Assembly: GCA_020796225.1 (NCBI GenBank)
Contig: CM036755.1
Coordinates: forward strand, 85,445,803-85,509,802
Direction of reading: 5' to 3'
Length of the DNA: 64,000 bases
Origin: Arion vulgaris
Lineage: Eukaryota; Mollusca; Gastropoda; Stylommatophora; Arionidae
Every line of letters begins with the position of its first letter. Positions within the stretch are counted from its first letter, which is position 1. Below, piece after piece: positions 21,508 to 31,675 of the stretch. Made by a program: the position numbers and the translations under genes. The notes below the pieces were generated by a model, which saw nothing but the letters and a program-made list of their open reading frames with translations, was not told where the DNA came from and made no database searches.

Positions 21508-22540
21508 TCAGGATTGCTTCGACAGTTCCCTGCCACGATTCGCATGTTTTTTTTCATGCATGTTGATTCGTTCAACATTTGCATCAGTCAGTGCCCCATA
21601 CTGTTTCCAGTTTGCTCTTTTATAGTTCCACCGTGGCAACCACATTTTGGGCTCAGGTACGAAATTGAGGTCTACTTGCAGTATGACTGGTCTATGGTCA
21701 CTATCCCCTAGTTGCTGGGTAACCGTACGGACTACTTTGGTGGATATGTCGCTTGTTGCAAAGGCCAAATCCGGGGTGCTCGTTGAATGCCACGTTCTCG
21801 AGTAGAAGGTTGGTGGATCGTCTGGAGCATTGATAAGGAACAGGTTGTTTTCAATCTCCCAGTCTTCCACCTCTACGCCTCTGCTGTTTGTTTCAGAGTA
21901 CCCCCATCTCTCCGAGCGGCTTTTTGAAATCACCGACCACAATGCATGTGTCGCTGATTTTCATTGTTTCGAGTGACAGCGGCGTGTAACTTGGACAGTA
22001 AAGGTTATACAGAAGAATCTGCGTATTTGAACACGTAACACCTATGATCTCTACTGCGCCGGCGTTTCCATTTGTTCCTTCCATCTGCTTGGTTGGGAAT
22101 GCCATTTCTAACTAGGTGAGGGCTCCACCCTGTGCCCTTCTCGGTCTGTTCTGAAGGTCTGATAACCTTTAATCTCGAACTTATGTCTGGGATTTAGATG
22201 CGTTTCTTGTATGCACGCAACATCTATATCGTCTTCTGCAAGTCTTATTGCGAGTGCTTGCTTCTTGTGATGGATACCTTCCGCATTCCATTGGGTGATA
22301 TTTAATTTCTTATGGTCAATACTCGACCGTATCGAACCAGTAACTTTAACCCGGTTACCTCGTTCGCTGCTGTGCCGAGTTGTAGGGCGGGGACCGTCGG
22401 TAGCATAAAGCGGGCCCCTTCGAGGCATGGGGCCCGGCACTCGTCCTGCCCGGCGGGACTTCTCAGGCGTAGCACCATATCGAATTTCATTATTAAACAA
22501 CATATTCATGATAAAATTTAGTCCATGCAGCATCAGCATG
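21508..22540 (-). pseudogene. LINE D endonuclease (EEP/APE type)
   Basis: Starts NITQWNAEGIHHKKQALAIR, continues DVACIQETHLNPRHKF (catalytic Glu), then LYNLYCPSYTPL and VVGDF, and ends LGDSDHRPVILQV (SDH motif). Three frames are needed (22108-22539, 21893-22105, 21508-21942). Confidence 0.88.
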
Positions 22541-22559
22541 GGTAGCTACGTTACACTTT

Positions 22560-23500
22560 CAGTGCCGTTTTGAGCTCTGGTGCTTATCTTTCGGACGTGT
22601 ATCCGTTTTCAACCAGCTTTTGCACGGTTCGCTCTCCGTTAGCCTTTGACTGTCCCCAACCAAAACTCACAAGGCAGCGAGTTGCCATTTTCTTTCAGGG
22701 CTGCTACCCTTAGATGACCTGCCCTCCCGGGCTTATGAGCGTCATCTTCCCAACGAACCGGTCGGTTTTTCTGAACACATTGGTTCGTCACTCGTTCAGG
22801 TTTTTTTACGGTTTGCTCCCTAGCCTTTGTGTACCCAACCATGACACCACAAGGCAGCGGCAGTTCCCTGCGAGAGAACAGAGCTATGTTTCATGGGACG
22901 CTTTCGTAAGACTTTTTATTTGCGGTCTTTGGTCAGGAAATGTGTGTATTTTCAGGGACTTCCAGTCTTCTGCATTGCAGCGACCACTATTTTGTGGGGG
23001 ACTCACGTACTCTACTGTTTCGTACTTTTGGAGCTCAAGCGTATTTTTGCGGTCTTGGGCCAGGAAATGTGTGTATTTCAGGGATTTCAGTCTCTGCGTT
23101 GCAGTGTCCACGATTTTGTTTGCGAGGCGTTCGTACTCTGCTATCTCACAGTTCTTTCTGAGTATGGACATATATTTTGCGGACTTCGACCAGGAAATGT
23201 GTGTTATTTTCAGGGAGTTCCTTTCATGCGTTGCGTCTCTAAGCTCACACTATCATCACAGATAATTTCGCACGCTGCTGTTTCGTGCCTATTCGTAGGA
23301 CAATCGGCCAGGAGATGTGTGAATTTTCCATGGATTTTCGGCCCCTGCTTTGCTTTCACGGTCTCCCGATCCTCTCCTTTAGCCAGACCGGAACCTAAGT
23401 CTGTTTCCAGGGTCACCGCGTGGAGGTTTTGGGCAGGGTCTGGTTGCGCCCTTCGCTAACCCTGGCTCATTTTCCGCCGTGAACATGAACCTTTGACCCC
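22560..23500 (-). other. LINE D ORF1-like region with about 125-bp internal repeats
   Basis: Four imperfect repeats are marked on the plus strand by (C)AGGAAATGTGTGTATTT at about 22934, 23060 and 23190 and a weaker one near 23308. On the minus strand they give related peptides such as KIHTFPDQRPQ and KYTHFLAQDRK. This is where ORF1 (a gag-like protein) is expected, but no zinc knuckle is clear. Confidence 0.45.
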
Positions 23501-23634
23501 GGATCGTGTCATCCATTGAACCTCGACTGATTGAATGAGCCATTCGCGGTTTCACCGTGAGACAGTGTGAACTTAGACATGCATGGCTTAATCTTTGAGA
23601 CAAGCATATGACTACTGGCAGGATCAACCAGATA
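23501..23634 (-). rRNA. 18S rRNA 5' fragment (134 nt) fused to LINE D
   Basis: On the minus strand it begins TATCTGGTTGATCCTGCCAG and continues with TCATATGCTTGTCTCAAAG, the universal start of eukaryotic 18S rRNA. It runs through GTTCACACTGTCTCACGG and GAATGGCTCATTCAATCAG to ACACGATCC. It then leaves 18S sequence abruptly and enters the LINE. Not a functional rRNA gene. The wording is lophotrochozoan, gastropod-like by memory. Confidence 0.93.
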
Positions 23635-24158
23635 GCTGTCATGGACGAGACTGGACCGACAATGCTCGGGGTAGGAGACAGCGCTCTGTGCAGAGCGAAT
23701 CCCGACGTCCCCGGCGAAAATGCGAAATTGAAGTGAAACGACCGAGCGCTCGCTTCCCAGTTTTGCCGGCAAGACTTGCGCCTCGCCAAGCAAAGAACGA
23801 CACCATGTTACTACAGGCTCGTTGCGAGAGCCGGGCCTTTTAACGAGACCACCGTCGAGCTTTTAAAATTTTAGACTGACTGCATCACATCGCGACCGAG
23901 AAACCCCGATATACGGACACACACACACCACCAATAAGACCCGCGCGCGAGCGAGCGAGTCTTAATAGCAGAAGCTACCTTGTCCCTTATTCCCTGGGAG
24001 CCTCGTTCGCGTGAAAAAGCGAGGAGGCACGCGCAGCCGTTAGAGACTAGGCACGCAATTGGTTATCGACACTGGGGAAACGCGTTCGCTGACTGGCTCG
24101 CCTGTCCGGTTATTTTCAAAACGGGGAGGCACAGTTTGCAGACGCACAACCCAGATTT
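23635..24158 (-). other. Probable rDNA external transcribed spacer joined to 18S
   Basis: About 520 bp directly upstream of the 18S start, GC-rich with GCGCGCGAGCGAGCGAG, unlike the AT-rich neighbourhood. Contiguity with the 18S 5' end makes it the 5' ETS of the same transcript. It ends at the Helitron junction (CCACAAAAATC on the minus strand). Confidence 0.7.
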
Positions 24159-25690
24159 TTGTGGATTGCATGAGGTAATAAGAATGATGAAAATTGATCT
24201 GATCTTTTGTGGTGATTCTGATGCAACTATTTCTGCCATCGTAGCATGCCATTGATTGTCGTCCTCCAGTAAATCAAGTTTTTGGCATGCTTCACGGAAT
24301 GTTGCACAAACTTGACCCTCAAACCGTCTTTAATTTAGTAAATGATATTAGAACTCTAACGGTATGAAGTAGGATGCGGAGGTAGAAACATTCGAAATTA
24401 TTTGGATGAACAGTATAAACACGTCCTAAAACATCGCTAGATTTAACTCCATCGAACCCAACAACTGTGACTCCTTGCTTTCTTCTATTAAAAGCTTCCC
24501 TTTAAACCCATCCCATGTGTAATATTTAGCAACTTCAAAGTAAAGTAAAGTCTTTGCAAAGTCGTCATTTTTTACAAAGCTAAAAAAAAGCAGTTAAAGT
24601 TGTTCTTGGAGGTTGCTGAACTCTTTGTTGGAAATTTTCTGTATTGAAGTAAATCTCTGTCTGTTTTCAAGATGAACGCTCAGTTGCATTACGGAGGGAT
24701 ATCTCTCATGAACGGGAAATCCCAATATCCGCCAAACTGCTTCATTTCTGCTGATGTAGCGGCCAGCACGATAACCTTCTATTTCATCAATCAATTCTCC
24801 ATCTTTTGAATGCCAAACACAGCTTGATCAGAACCTTTGTGTATGTATTTTAACACATATTTGATCTATTTTACTGAATTGCAGTACTCAACATTAATAT
24901 GTGCATCAAACATTCATGACAACATTGGGCATTACGGAACAATCCATCTATTGTCGATGTTAAATTCAACTGAACTATTTCCTCTCTTAAGTTTCTTGTT
25001 GCTTCGAATCTTCCATCAGCTAACTTTCTTCGATATAGTGGATAGCCATCTTCTCCAGTTTGAGTTTCGAGCAACAGACTCTTCGGATATCGTTTGGTAC
25101 ATTTGCCTTCCTTCATACATGAGGAATTCGATTGATGTATCCACATGGTCCATGCATCATTTGTTCTATAACGGTTTTATGTAGTTGTGGATCTAAGTTC
25201 GGATCAGGAATCTCCGTCCTAATAATGCGATCAATATTATTTGGGTCAATCTTCTTTAATAACCAAAATAATAAATGGTTATGTAGCAAACCCCGTTTCT
25301 GCCATTCTGTTGAAGACACCCAACATCTACAGGACCAAAGATCTCTCCCTTCGTTATAAGTTGCATGAATTTAATTAACTTTTGACGAAACACACGAGCA
25401 ATTAGATCATGTTTATCCAAATGTGACTGTCCTGGTAGTAATTCATCTTGTATTTCTTTCCATTTTGGGTTACATGTAAACGTTATGAAGAGATCAGGTT
25501 TTCAATAATTGCAAACATAAGTAATCGAATCTTGGGTATATTCATGCATATACCGCGGACCTCCGGTAAACGTTGATGTCAAAATAACCAACCTGCCATG
25601 GTTGTTTGCCTGGTCATCTATCGCAAATAGCATCCCTCAAATGAACATATTCTTCTGAACGTAGTTTTGTTTGGTTCAATCGAATATAGA
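24159..25690 (-). pseudogene. Helitron Rep region with H-x-H and tyrosine motifs
   Basis: Minus-strand blocks: EWQKRGLLHNHLLFWL (H-N-H, the HUH metal site; 25113-25319), GPCGYINR plus SCMKEGKCTKRYPKSLLLET and DGYPLYRRK, then KYVLKYIHKGSDQ (two Tyr, about 24850), EIEGYRAGRYISRNEAVWRI and HERYPSVMQLSVHLE. Downstream FREACQKLDLLEDD leads to ITSCNPQ at the LINE D junction. Several indels break the frame. Functions by family: nicking and rolling-circle transfer. Confidence 0.88.
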
Positions 25691-26165
25691 GCAATCTTTC
25701 GCATTCTTCTTCTTCTTCTTCAGCGATCTCTGGTCATGCGCTTAATTTACTGTGGACCACAAACTGGGCAGACAGCTTCAGGTCTGTCAGGTTTCCCAAA
25801 GCTTAGTTTTCAGGTCGACTGGGTGTGGCCACATGTTGCTTCTCAGCTCACACAAAAGAGGACAGTCTTGCAGGATATGCTCTGGTGTCTGTTCTGCCTG
25901 CTGACACGGGCAGAGAGCTGTTTGACTTATTCCTAGTCTGTATAAGTGTTTGTTGAGTCTGCAGTGTCCGGTGCGTAGTCGAAATATCTCTTGGATACAG
26001 CAGATGTCAATCTTTTCTGCTCGCAGACGTTCCTCTAGCTCTCGTTTTTGTTGGTTACCCCTTCTGCATTCCATTGCATAATTGTGAGGGTGAAAGTTTG
26101 TCCTTGCTGCCAGTAGTAATACCCTGTCCTCCCTGGCTTTGCAAGAATCAACAGGGCCGCCAGTA
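25690..26165 (-). mobile_element. LINE E, internally deleted copy
   Basis: A single minus ORF (25787-26074) runs from an endonuclease start (ECRRGNQQKRELEERLRAEK then IDICCIQE) directly into the RNase H-distal tail (IFRLRTGHCRLNKHLYRLG, CPCQQAEQTPEHILQDC). More than 3 kb of RT and RNase H is missing at the join. The 3' tail matches 12531-12665. It is inserted in the Helitron. Confidence 0.85.
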
Positions 26166-26295
26166 GCTAAGGGTGGACCCTTCGAAAATATCTACCAAAA
26201 TTGATGGAATAATTGGCGACAACTTGGTGATTTGAAATATCTCTGATCATGATTCGAAATGGTAGAAATCCTGTAAAGAAAAAACTTGTTTGAAA

Positions 26296-26607
26296 TCAAT
26301 TTAGTGACTGGATCCTTTTATTGATGAAAATGTAGTAGCCGTCTTCACCCTGATGAAATATAATTGGATACTGAAGGCATCGTAAAATCTGTGTGTTTAT
26401 GAAATTCGTTGCAGCTTGTTGTCTCGTATTTGTAAAATTATGTCCGCTTTCCAAATCATTTCTTGCTATGATAATGGCAACTTCGTTTACTACAGGTGCA
26501 TTATAAGTCCGCTCATGTTGGCCAGTCGGAACTATGTCAGCATGGATTGCAATTTTCCTGTCGTCAGTGGGCAACTGATCTAATACAGTCTTGAAGCTTC
26601 TGGACAT
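26296..26607 (-). pseudogene. Helitron N-terminal domain
   Basis: 103 codons: SRSFKTVLDQLPTDDRKIAI, HADIVPTGQHERTYNAPVVN and EVAIIIARND are characteristic of the Helitron_like_N region before Rep. The protein goes on near 25640 after LINE E (GGPRYM region) with frame changes. Confidence 0.88.
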
Positions 26608-26650
26608 AACTTTGCAAAGTGTGTAGCATACGTTGAATAGCTAATACTGT

Positions 26651-27560
26651 ATTGTGATTAGTTCCTAGATTACAATTGATGCGCTGATTTGCCTCAGCTT
26701 TTCATTACCATAAAATAAATTTGAAGAAATTTTGGGTCTGACTGAATTTGGATTCTGGACTGACTGTAGAGTTTTTTGTTCTTAAAGTGGCATTGCATAT
26801 AATGAATATTTTAACAATAACATTAACAATGACCAGTTGAATTTTAACAAACACGCAAACCTAGTATTTATCTATTTTCAAATGGAGAGTTTTACTTGAC
26901 ATTGACATTTTCCGTAGTTGAATAATCTGTTGAGTGCAGGAAATGACAATGCGGATCTTAGCGCATTGCGTATATGAGCACATGAAATGATGACGCAATG
27001 TTTGGTATCGGTCAACTTAGTAAATGTATGCAAATGTAGTGGTCACGGTGGTGATAAATTGGTTTTGAAACGAATATTGATTCGATTTCAAAATTCTTTC
27101 CACTGTTAATATAATTTTTATTCGCATGCATGTTTTTACCTATTGTGGTGATTGTTCATCAAATTGAGGTCAGCTTGTTTGAACAATCAAATGAGGATTG
27201 TTATGCTATGAAAGAGGTCGAGGTTTCCATAGTTTTAAAATATACGTCATCGAATCTTGTGTATATATTAATGTTACCTCTAAGACTTACGACAAATTGT
27301 GAACAAAATTGGATAGGATAGCAAACTTTGGTTTTAAATTATTTAAAAAACTAATATTGATCCGATTTCGAAAATCTGTCCACTGTTAACCTTATTTTGG
27401 TCTCGTGAGTGTTTCTGCCAACTTTGGTGATTTGTGGATGTAAACTGACGGCGTGTATAGTGAGACACACACACATATTTTGCAAAATATAGTATAGATC
27501 CCGCAATGATATTGGTACATCTTTTGTAAAATGAATGAAAAAACAAACCACAAGACAGGT
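26651..27560. other. Helitron 5' flank or intron, with a 110-bp duplication
   Basis: Two related blocks: 27060-27170 and 27335-27445 share AATATTGAT(T/C)CGATTTC then TCCACTGTTAA and a later TGGTGATT. They may belong to the Helitron 5' end, which I could not place. Confidence 0.45.
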
Positions 27561-27595
27561 TTGTATTAAACATTTCTAAAATTAACATGTTTAGA

Positions 27596-28250
27596 GTAAG
27601 AGATAGAAAGAGACAGAGAGAGACATCTAGAGACATATAGAGAGAGAAAGATATAGAGAGAAAAATAGAGACAGATATAGAGAGAAAAATAGAGACAGAT
27701 ATAGAGAGATAGAGTGAGAGACATACAGAGAGACTGATAGAGACAGATATAGAGAGATAGAGTGAGAAACATACAGAGAGAGACCGATAGAGACAGAGAG
27801 ATACATATATAGAGAGACATACATAGCAACAGGCAGGGTGACAAAGAGAGAGACAGATAGAAACAAATATATAGACATATATAGGTACATAGAGAGAGAG
27901 AGAGAGAGAAAATAAGGAGAGACATAAACGTTAAGAGACACAGACAGAGATGCAGGGAGAGACACAGAGAGACAGAGGCATAGAGAGTGACAGTGAGATA
28001 CATTTACATAAGAGATCGAGACAAACTGAGAGACAGTGACAGAGACAGACAGAGAGAGACATAGATACAGTGCTAGACATTGACAGAGGAAGCGCGAGAG
28101 AGAGGGAGAGACAAACACAGACAGAGGGGATACATAGAGAGACAGACAAATAGCGACAGCCAGAGAGAGAGAGACAGAGACAGACAGAGAGAGACAATAC
28201 CGAGAATGAGACAGAGAGAGAGAAGAGAGGCGAGAGATAGAGAGAAAGGG
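27596..28250. repeat. GA/GACA-rich low-complexity tract
   Basis: Purine-rich strand made of AGAGAGACA and GATAGA units over 650 bp. The Ser/Leu-rich and Arg/Glu-rich ORFs across it are products of the simple sequence. Confidence 0.95.
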
Positions 28251-28311
28251 ATGGATTACATAGAAACATTGCTACAAGAAAATATTTAACATTCGCTACA
28301 TTTCTCTAGAA

Positions 28312-28545
28312 AGCCGCTGTAGCGTAGTTGTTAGTGAACTCGCTTCGCAAGGCTGGTTGTCTGGGTTCAGCTCCCGCAATGCACGTGGAATTTTTCCCGA
28401 CCGCGACGGCTCTCAGGTCGACCAGCCTCAACTGGGTACCAGACATGCTCTGGGAAAGTAAAGGTGGCCGGTGTGATGCTGACCACATCACCCATCGTGT
28501 GCCGATGGTCAATGAAAATACAGACCTAACACTGTATTGACCTAT
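28312..28545 (+). mobile_element. tRNA-derived SINE, family S2
   Basis: Head with A-box-like TAGCGTAGTTGTTAGTGAAC and B box GGGTTCAGCTCCC, typical Pol III spacing, then a unique body and a tail ending ACACTGTATTGACC. Different body from S1. Confidence 0.75.
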
Positions 28546-28594
28546 ATACCACGAGTTATGAAAGGGTTCCTTTACTCTTTCTTTTTACTTACAT

Positions 28595-28985
28595 TTCTCA
28601 CATTGACTAAACAACTTACACGTGAGATGTTGCATGTAATGTACATTTCATATCTCACACTGACTAAACAACTTACACGTGAGATGTTGCATGTAATGTA
28701 CATTTCATATCTCACACTGACTAAACAACTTACACGTGAGATGTTGCATGTAATGTACATTTCATATCTCACACTGACTAAACAACTTACACGTGAGATG
28801 TTGCTTGTAATGTACATTTCATATCTCACACTGACTAAACAACTTACACGTGAGATGTTGCATGTAATGTACATTTCATTCTCACATGACTAAACAACTT
28901 ACACGTGAGATGTTGCATATAATGTACATTTTTCACATTGACTAAACAACTTACGCGTGAGATGTTGCATATAATGTACATTTTT
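28595..28985. repeat. 57-bp minisatellite, about 7 copies
   Basis: The unit starts TTACACGTGAGATGTTGCAT and ends ACTGACTAAACAAC. It ends 20-30 nt before micro-exon 5, so the array directly abuts its polypyrimidine tract. Confidence 0.95.
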
Positions 28986-29009
28986 TTGTTTCCTTGTTGT
29001 TTTCTTCAG

Positions 29010-29036
29010 AATCATGGTTAGACGGTGGCGAAGGAA
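29010..29036 (+). CDS. Micro-exon 5 (27 nt), encodes SWLDGGEG
   Basis: The acceptor is TTCCTTGTTGTTTTCTTCAG and the donor GTAAGAAAT, the only clean donor that is not GTAAGT. The frame reads S-W-L-D-G-G-E-G plus A. Frame 0 hits TAG. The split codon into micro-exon 6 is AAT (Asn). The upstream intron of 12.5 kb carries the Helitron and LINE D. Confidence 0.87.
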
Positions 29037-29224
29037 GTAAGAAATGAAATATGTTTAGTTAATTGTGATAATTGCATTAGTTGTTTGTTAACAGAAGCGC
29101 TTGATACGAGTAGATGTGATTCTTGGTTCTTGATTTTCTTAACATTTGTTAACAGAAACGCCCTTGTGGTAACATACAAAGCATGTCGTAACTGGCGACT
29201 GAGTTAAGGGTCTAGGAAAAATAC

Positions 29225-29355
29225 ATTAGTAAATAAAAAGCATCGCAGAAATCGGATGTGTTGGCCTACTTGTTTGCGCATAACTTGCACAACACACAAT
29301 CGCTCTTAGGCTCAGATCACATACAAATCACACAGAGTGATGAACAGGTGTTCGT
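29225..29355 (+). repeat. Dispersed repeat V, copy 2
   Basis: Matches 30765-30900 in inverted orientation (AGAAATCGGATGTGTTGGCC; CATACAAATCACACAGAGTG) and the short copy at 2308-2372. Confidence 0.85.
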
Positions 29356-29384
29356 TATGGAGCATTCAGAAGAAAGAAAACGAG

Positions 29385-29612
29385 GGGAAATTAACAGAAG
29401 AAAGTTGTGAAGTTAACAGAAGAAAGTTGTGAAGTTAACAGAAGAAAGTTTGTTGAAGTTAAGCAGAAGAAAGTTGTGAAGTTAACAGAAGAAAGTTGTG
29501 AAGAGATAGATAATAACTTGAAGTTAACAGAAGAAAGTTGTGAAGAGATAGATAATAACTTGAAGTTAACATAAGAAAGTTGTGAAGAGATAGATAATAA
29601 CGTGAATGAACA
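29385..29612. repeat. 22/45-bp tandem array
   Basis: The unit is GAAGTTAACAGAAGAAAGTT plus GT. Later units are joined by GAAGAGATAGATAATAACTT, making a longer period. Confidence 0.93.
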
Positions 29613-30089
29613 TTGAAGTTTTTGTCGTCTGACTTATCGTTCTATACTTGGAGACTGTACTTACACGGAACACTAAAACACAAACAAACATACATCTTGT
29701 AGTTGTTGTTATCTTGTCACAGTATATAATCTACATTTCTAGTTTCAAGTTTGGTACTCAGCAAATGAATGGAAAACAAAATCCACGTTAAATCTCTGTG
29801 AAATTGTGTACGCAAAAGATTAGGAAATATCAAAATTGAAATCAAATATCTGATGGTATTACATAAGTTGTTTATCAGTTACACTAGTAATTCATTTCTA
29901 TATTTACCTTCTCAATGTTAACGTACACTTGACTACGTGATTGTTTTACAAGAGAACAACTTGGGATATGCTACAATCACAGTCACTGGATCGCATGTAT
30001 TAAACAAATAAAACATTTATGTACGCAATAACAAGGATGTATATGAAGTGGACGTATCAAGATGGAAAAGCGATGATTTGCAGATAAAC

Positions 30090-30485
30090 GTTGTTATAAT
30101 ACATTCATCAACACCCTTTGTTATCGTTATTGTATATTCATCAACACCATTTATTATCGACATTGTATATGCATGCATACCCTCTGTTATCGTCTTCATA
30201 TATGCACGCATACCCTCTGTTATTGACATTACATATTCATCAACACCCTCTGTTATCGTCATTATATATACATGCATACCCTCTGTTATCGTCTTATATA
30301 TGCATGCATACCCTCTGTTATCGTCTTATATATGCATACATACCCTCAGTTATCGTCATTATATATGCAATTTTTGCATACCCTCCAGTTATCGTCTTAT
30401 ATATGCATGCATACCCTCAGTTATCGTATTATATACCTCCATACCTCAGTTAGTCATTATATATGCATGCATACCCTTCATGTAA
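30090..30485. repeat. About 30-33-bp minisatellite, about 12 copies
   Basis: The unit contains ATGCATGCATACCCTCTGTT then ATCGTCTTATAT. Unit length varies. Overlapping ORFs in three plus frames come from the period. Confidence 0.92.
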
Positions 30486-30541
30486 ATGAAGAGTAGATTT
30501 CTCCAGAAGACAAAGAATTATTAAAACATGATGAAAGTAAC

Positions 30542-30542
<1 letters not shown>

Positions 30543-30582
<40 letters not shown>
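30543..30582. repeat. GT microsatellite
   Basis: About 19 GT units. Confidence 0.97.
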
Positions 30583-30583
<1 letters not shown>

Positions 30584-30764
30584 TGATTTCAATGTAAGAG
30601 GAAAACAGTAGGAAAATAATGTTACCATTAGAATAGGAGAATTAATTGAATGCTGTATTGTCAACGGCAGAATTCGTATGCCTTAGTACACGACAAGCAG
30701 CCAAGTTGGTTAAATGATTGGCTGAATGAAATATCATCTTCATCTTCAAACGCTCCATATCGAC

Positions 30765-30900
30765 TCCTTGTTAACCACTCTGTGTGATTTGTATGAGATA
30801 TGAGCTTAAGAACAATTGTAGGTTGTGCCAATTATAGAAGTAGGCCAGCATATCCGATTTCTGGAACGACATTGCTAATGCAACGATAAGTCACACTATA
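30765..30900 (-). repeat. Dispersed repeat V, copy 3
   Basis: Inverted relative to copy 2. Just upstream, CAGCCAAGTTGGTTAAATGA (about 30691) resembles a tRNA-like A-box region, so V may be the body of a SINE. Confidence 0.75.
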
Positions 30901-31430
30901 TGTATATTATCATATGAATGTATACGGCGTTTTTTGTTTGTATAGTCTGTCAGCTGGCAGGTGTTTTACTATGACAACTTGTCATGAGTTTGAGCTTGTC
31001 TTGCCTTTCAGCTCATTCTCAAGTCTATTTTCACAAGATTATGTTCAGGTGTGAGTGTTTAGTATTGTTTTCAACATTACTCGACATCGGCTAGTGTGTA
31101 CCATATGTTAGGACCAAAATAATTATTCTTCATTGAAATCTTAAAGGCATCATTATATCCTAACAATGAAGCCTTATTCCTTCTTACAATTAACAGACCA
31201 GTACATGGTGGTGTATGTGGTTGTTTTCATTCTTAACACATGTTCGATAGATTAAAACCTGCATCTACATTGTTAATGTTGTGTTGTTCTACACACTATT
31301 TGATAATTGTACTATCATAATTAATATAAATCTAACAATTGAAGCTATTAATAGCAAGGTGAACACTGTTACTATTAATAACACAGCCATTATTGACAAT
31401 ATTACTGAAAAGGTAAACATTGTCTCTAAA
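30901..31430. other. Intron sequence, nothing recognised
   Basis: AT-rich DNA. The minus ORF at 31289-31501 is hydrophobic but built from the short repeat that follows. Confidence 0.45.
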
Positions 31431-31525
31431 TGTTTAGAAATGTCCACAGTGTAACTATTAATAGAAACGCCCACACTGTAGTTATTAATAGAAACGCCCA
31501 CAGTGTAACTATTAATAACAAGGAC
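31430..31525. repeat. Short tandem, about 30-bp units
   Basis: ACTATTAATAGAAACGCCCA then CA(G/C)TGTA, 2-3 units. Confidence 0.75.
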
Positions 31526-31675
31526 AATATTATAAGCATGTCAACTATATCGTTATTACTATAAACATATTTAAACTATTGTTATCAGTTATCGATGTTT
31601 ATAGTTGTTAAATGATAACAAATTAGTCAAACCATCACTGTAGCATTTATTTAATATGTTTATTTTATTTTGTAG

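Larger units (their letters stand above)
18641..24158 (-). mobile_element. LINE D (I/Jockey-type with RNase H), near full length, with rRNA 5' end
   Basis: On the minus strand the order is: spacer-like GC-rich sequence, 18S rRNA start (23634-23501), an ORF1-like region (23500-22560), endonuclease (22540-21508), RT (21115-19960), RNase H (19480-19020) and zinc-knuckle tail (18997-18794), ending in ATCAAAAAAA at 18641. It sits inside the Helitron: the Helitron protein stops at its 3' side (SMSEDILN) and resumes at its 5' side (ITSCNPQ). Coding is broken by many frameshifts. Confidence 0.87.
17482..26650 (-). mobile_element. Helitron (rolling-circle transposon), interrupted by two LINEs
   Basis: A minus-strand RepHel protein can be followed in order from 26607 to 17605. 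Blocks are a Helitron N-terminal domain, the GGPRYMHEY region, an H-x-H Rep motif near 25290, a K-Y-V-L-K-Y Rep tyrosine motif near 24850, then a PIF1-like helicase with GGTGKT and VWDE motifs. LINE D splits it between about 18640 and 24160, and a deleted LINE E splits it at 25690-26165. The likely 3' end is at 17482-17510: a short CC...GG hairpin (CCCGTGCGAAGCCAGG) then TTAATCAGTAG, close to the usual hairpin plus CTAG. The 5' end is not placed. Many stops; inactive. Confidence 0.88.

Noticed and set aside
22714..23459. Plus-strand ORFs of 183 and 188 codons opposite LINE D ORF1 region
   Set aside because: They overlap each other in different frames and follow the about 125-bp repeats. All surrounding LINE D domains are on the minus strand.
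27566..28289. Ser/Leu-rich and Arg/Glu-rich ORFs
   Set aside because: Products of GA/GACA simple sequence.
28328..28540. 70-codon ORF over the S2 SINE
   Set aside because: The sequence is explained by a tRNA-derived SINE with A and B boxes.
30688..30720. CAGCCAAGTTGGTTAAATGA, W-L like
   Set aside because: Spacing to AG is off by one and there is no donor. It looks like the A-box part of a tRNA-derived SINE.
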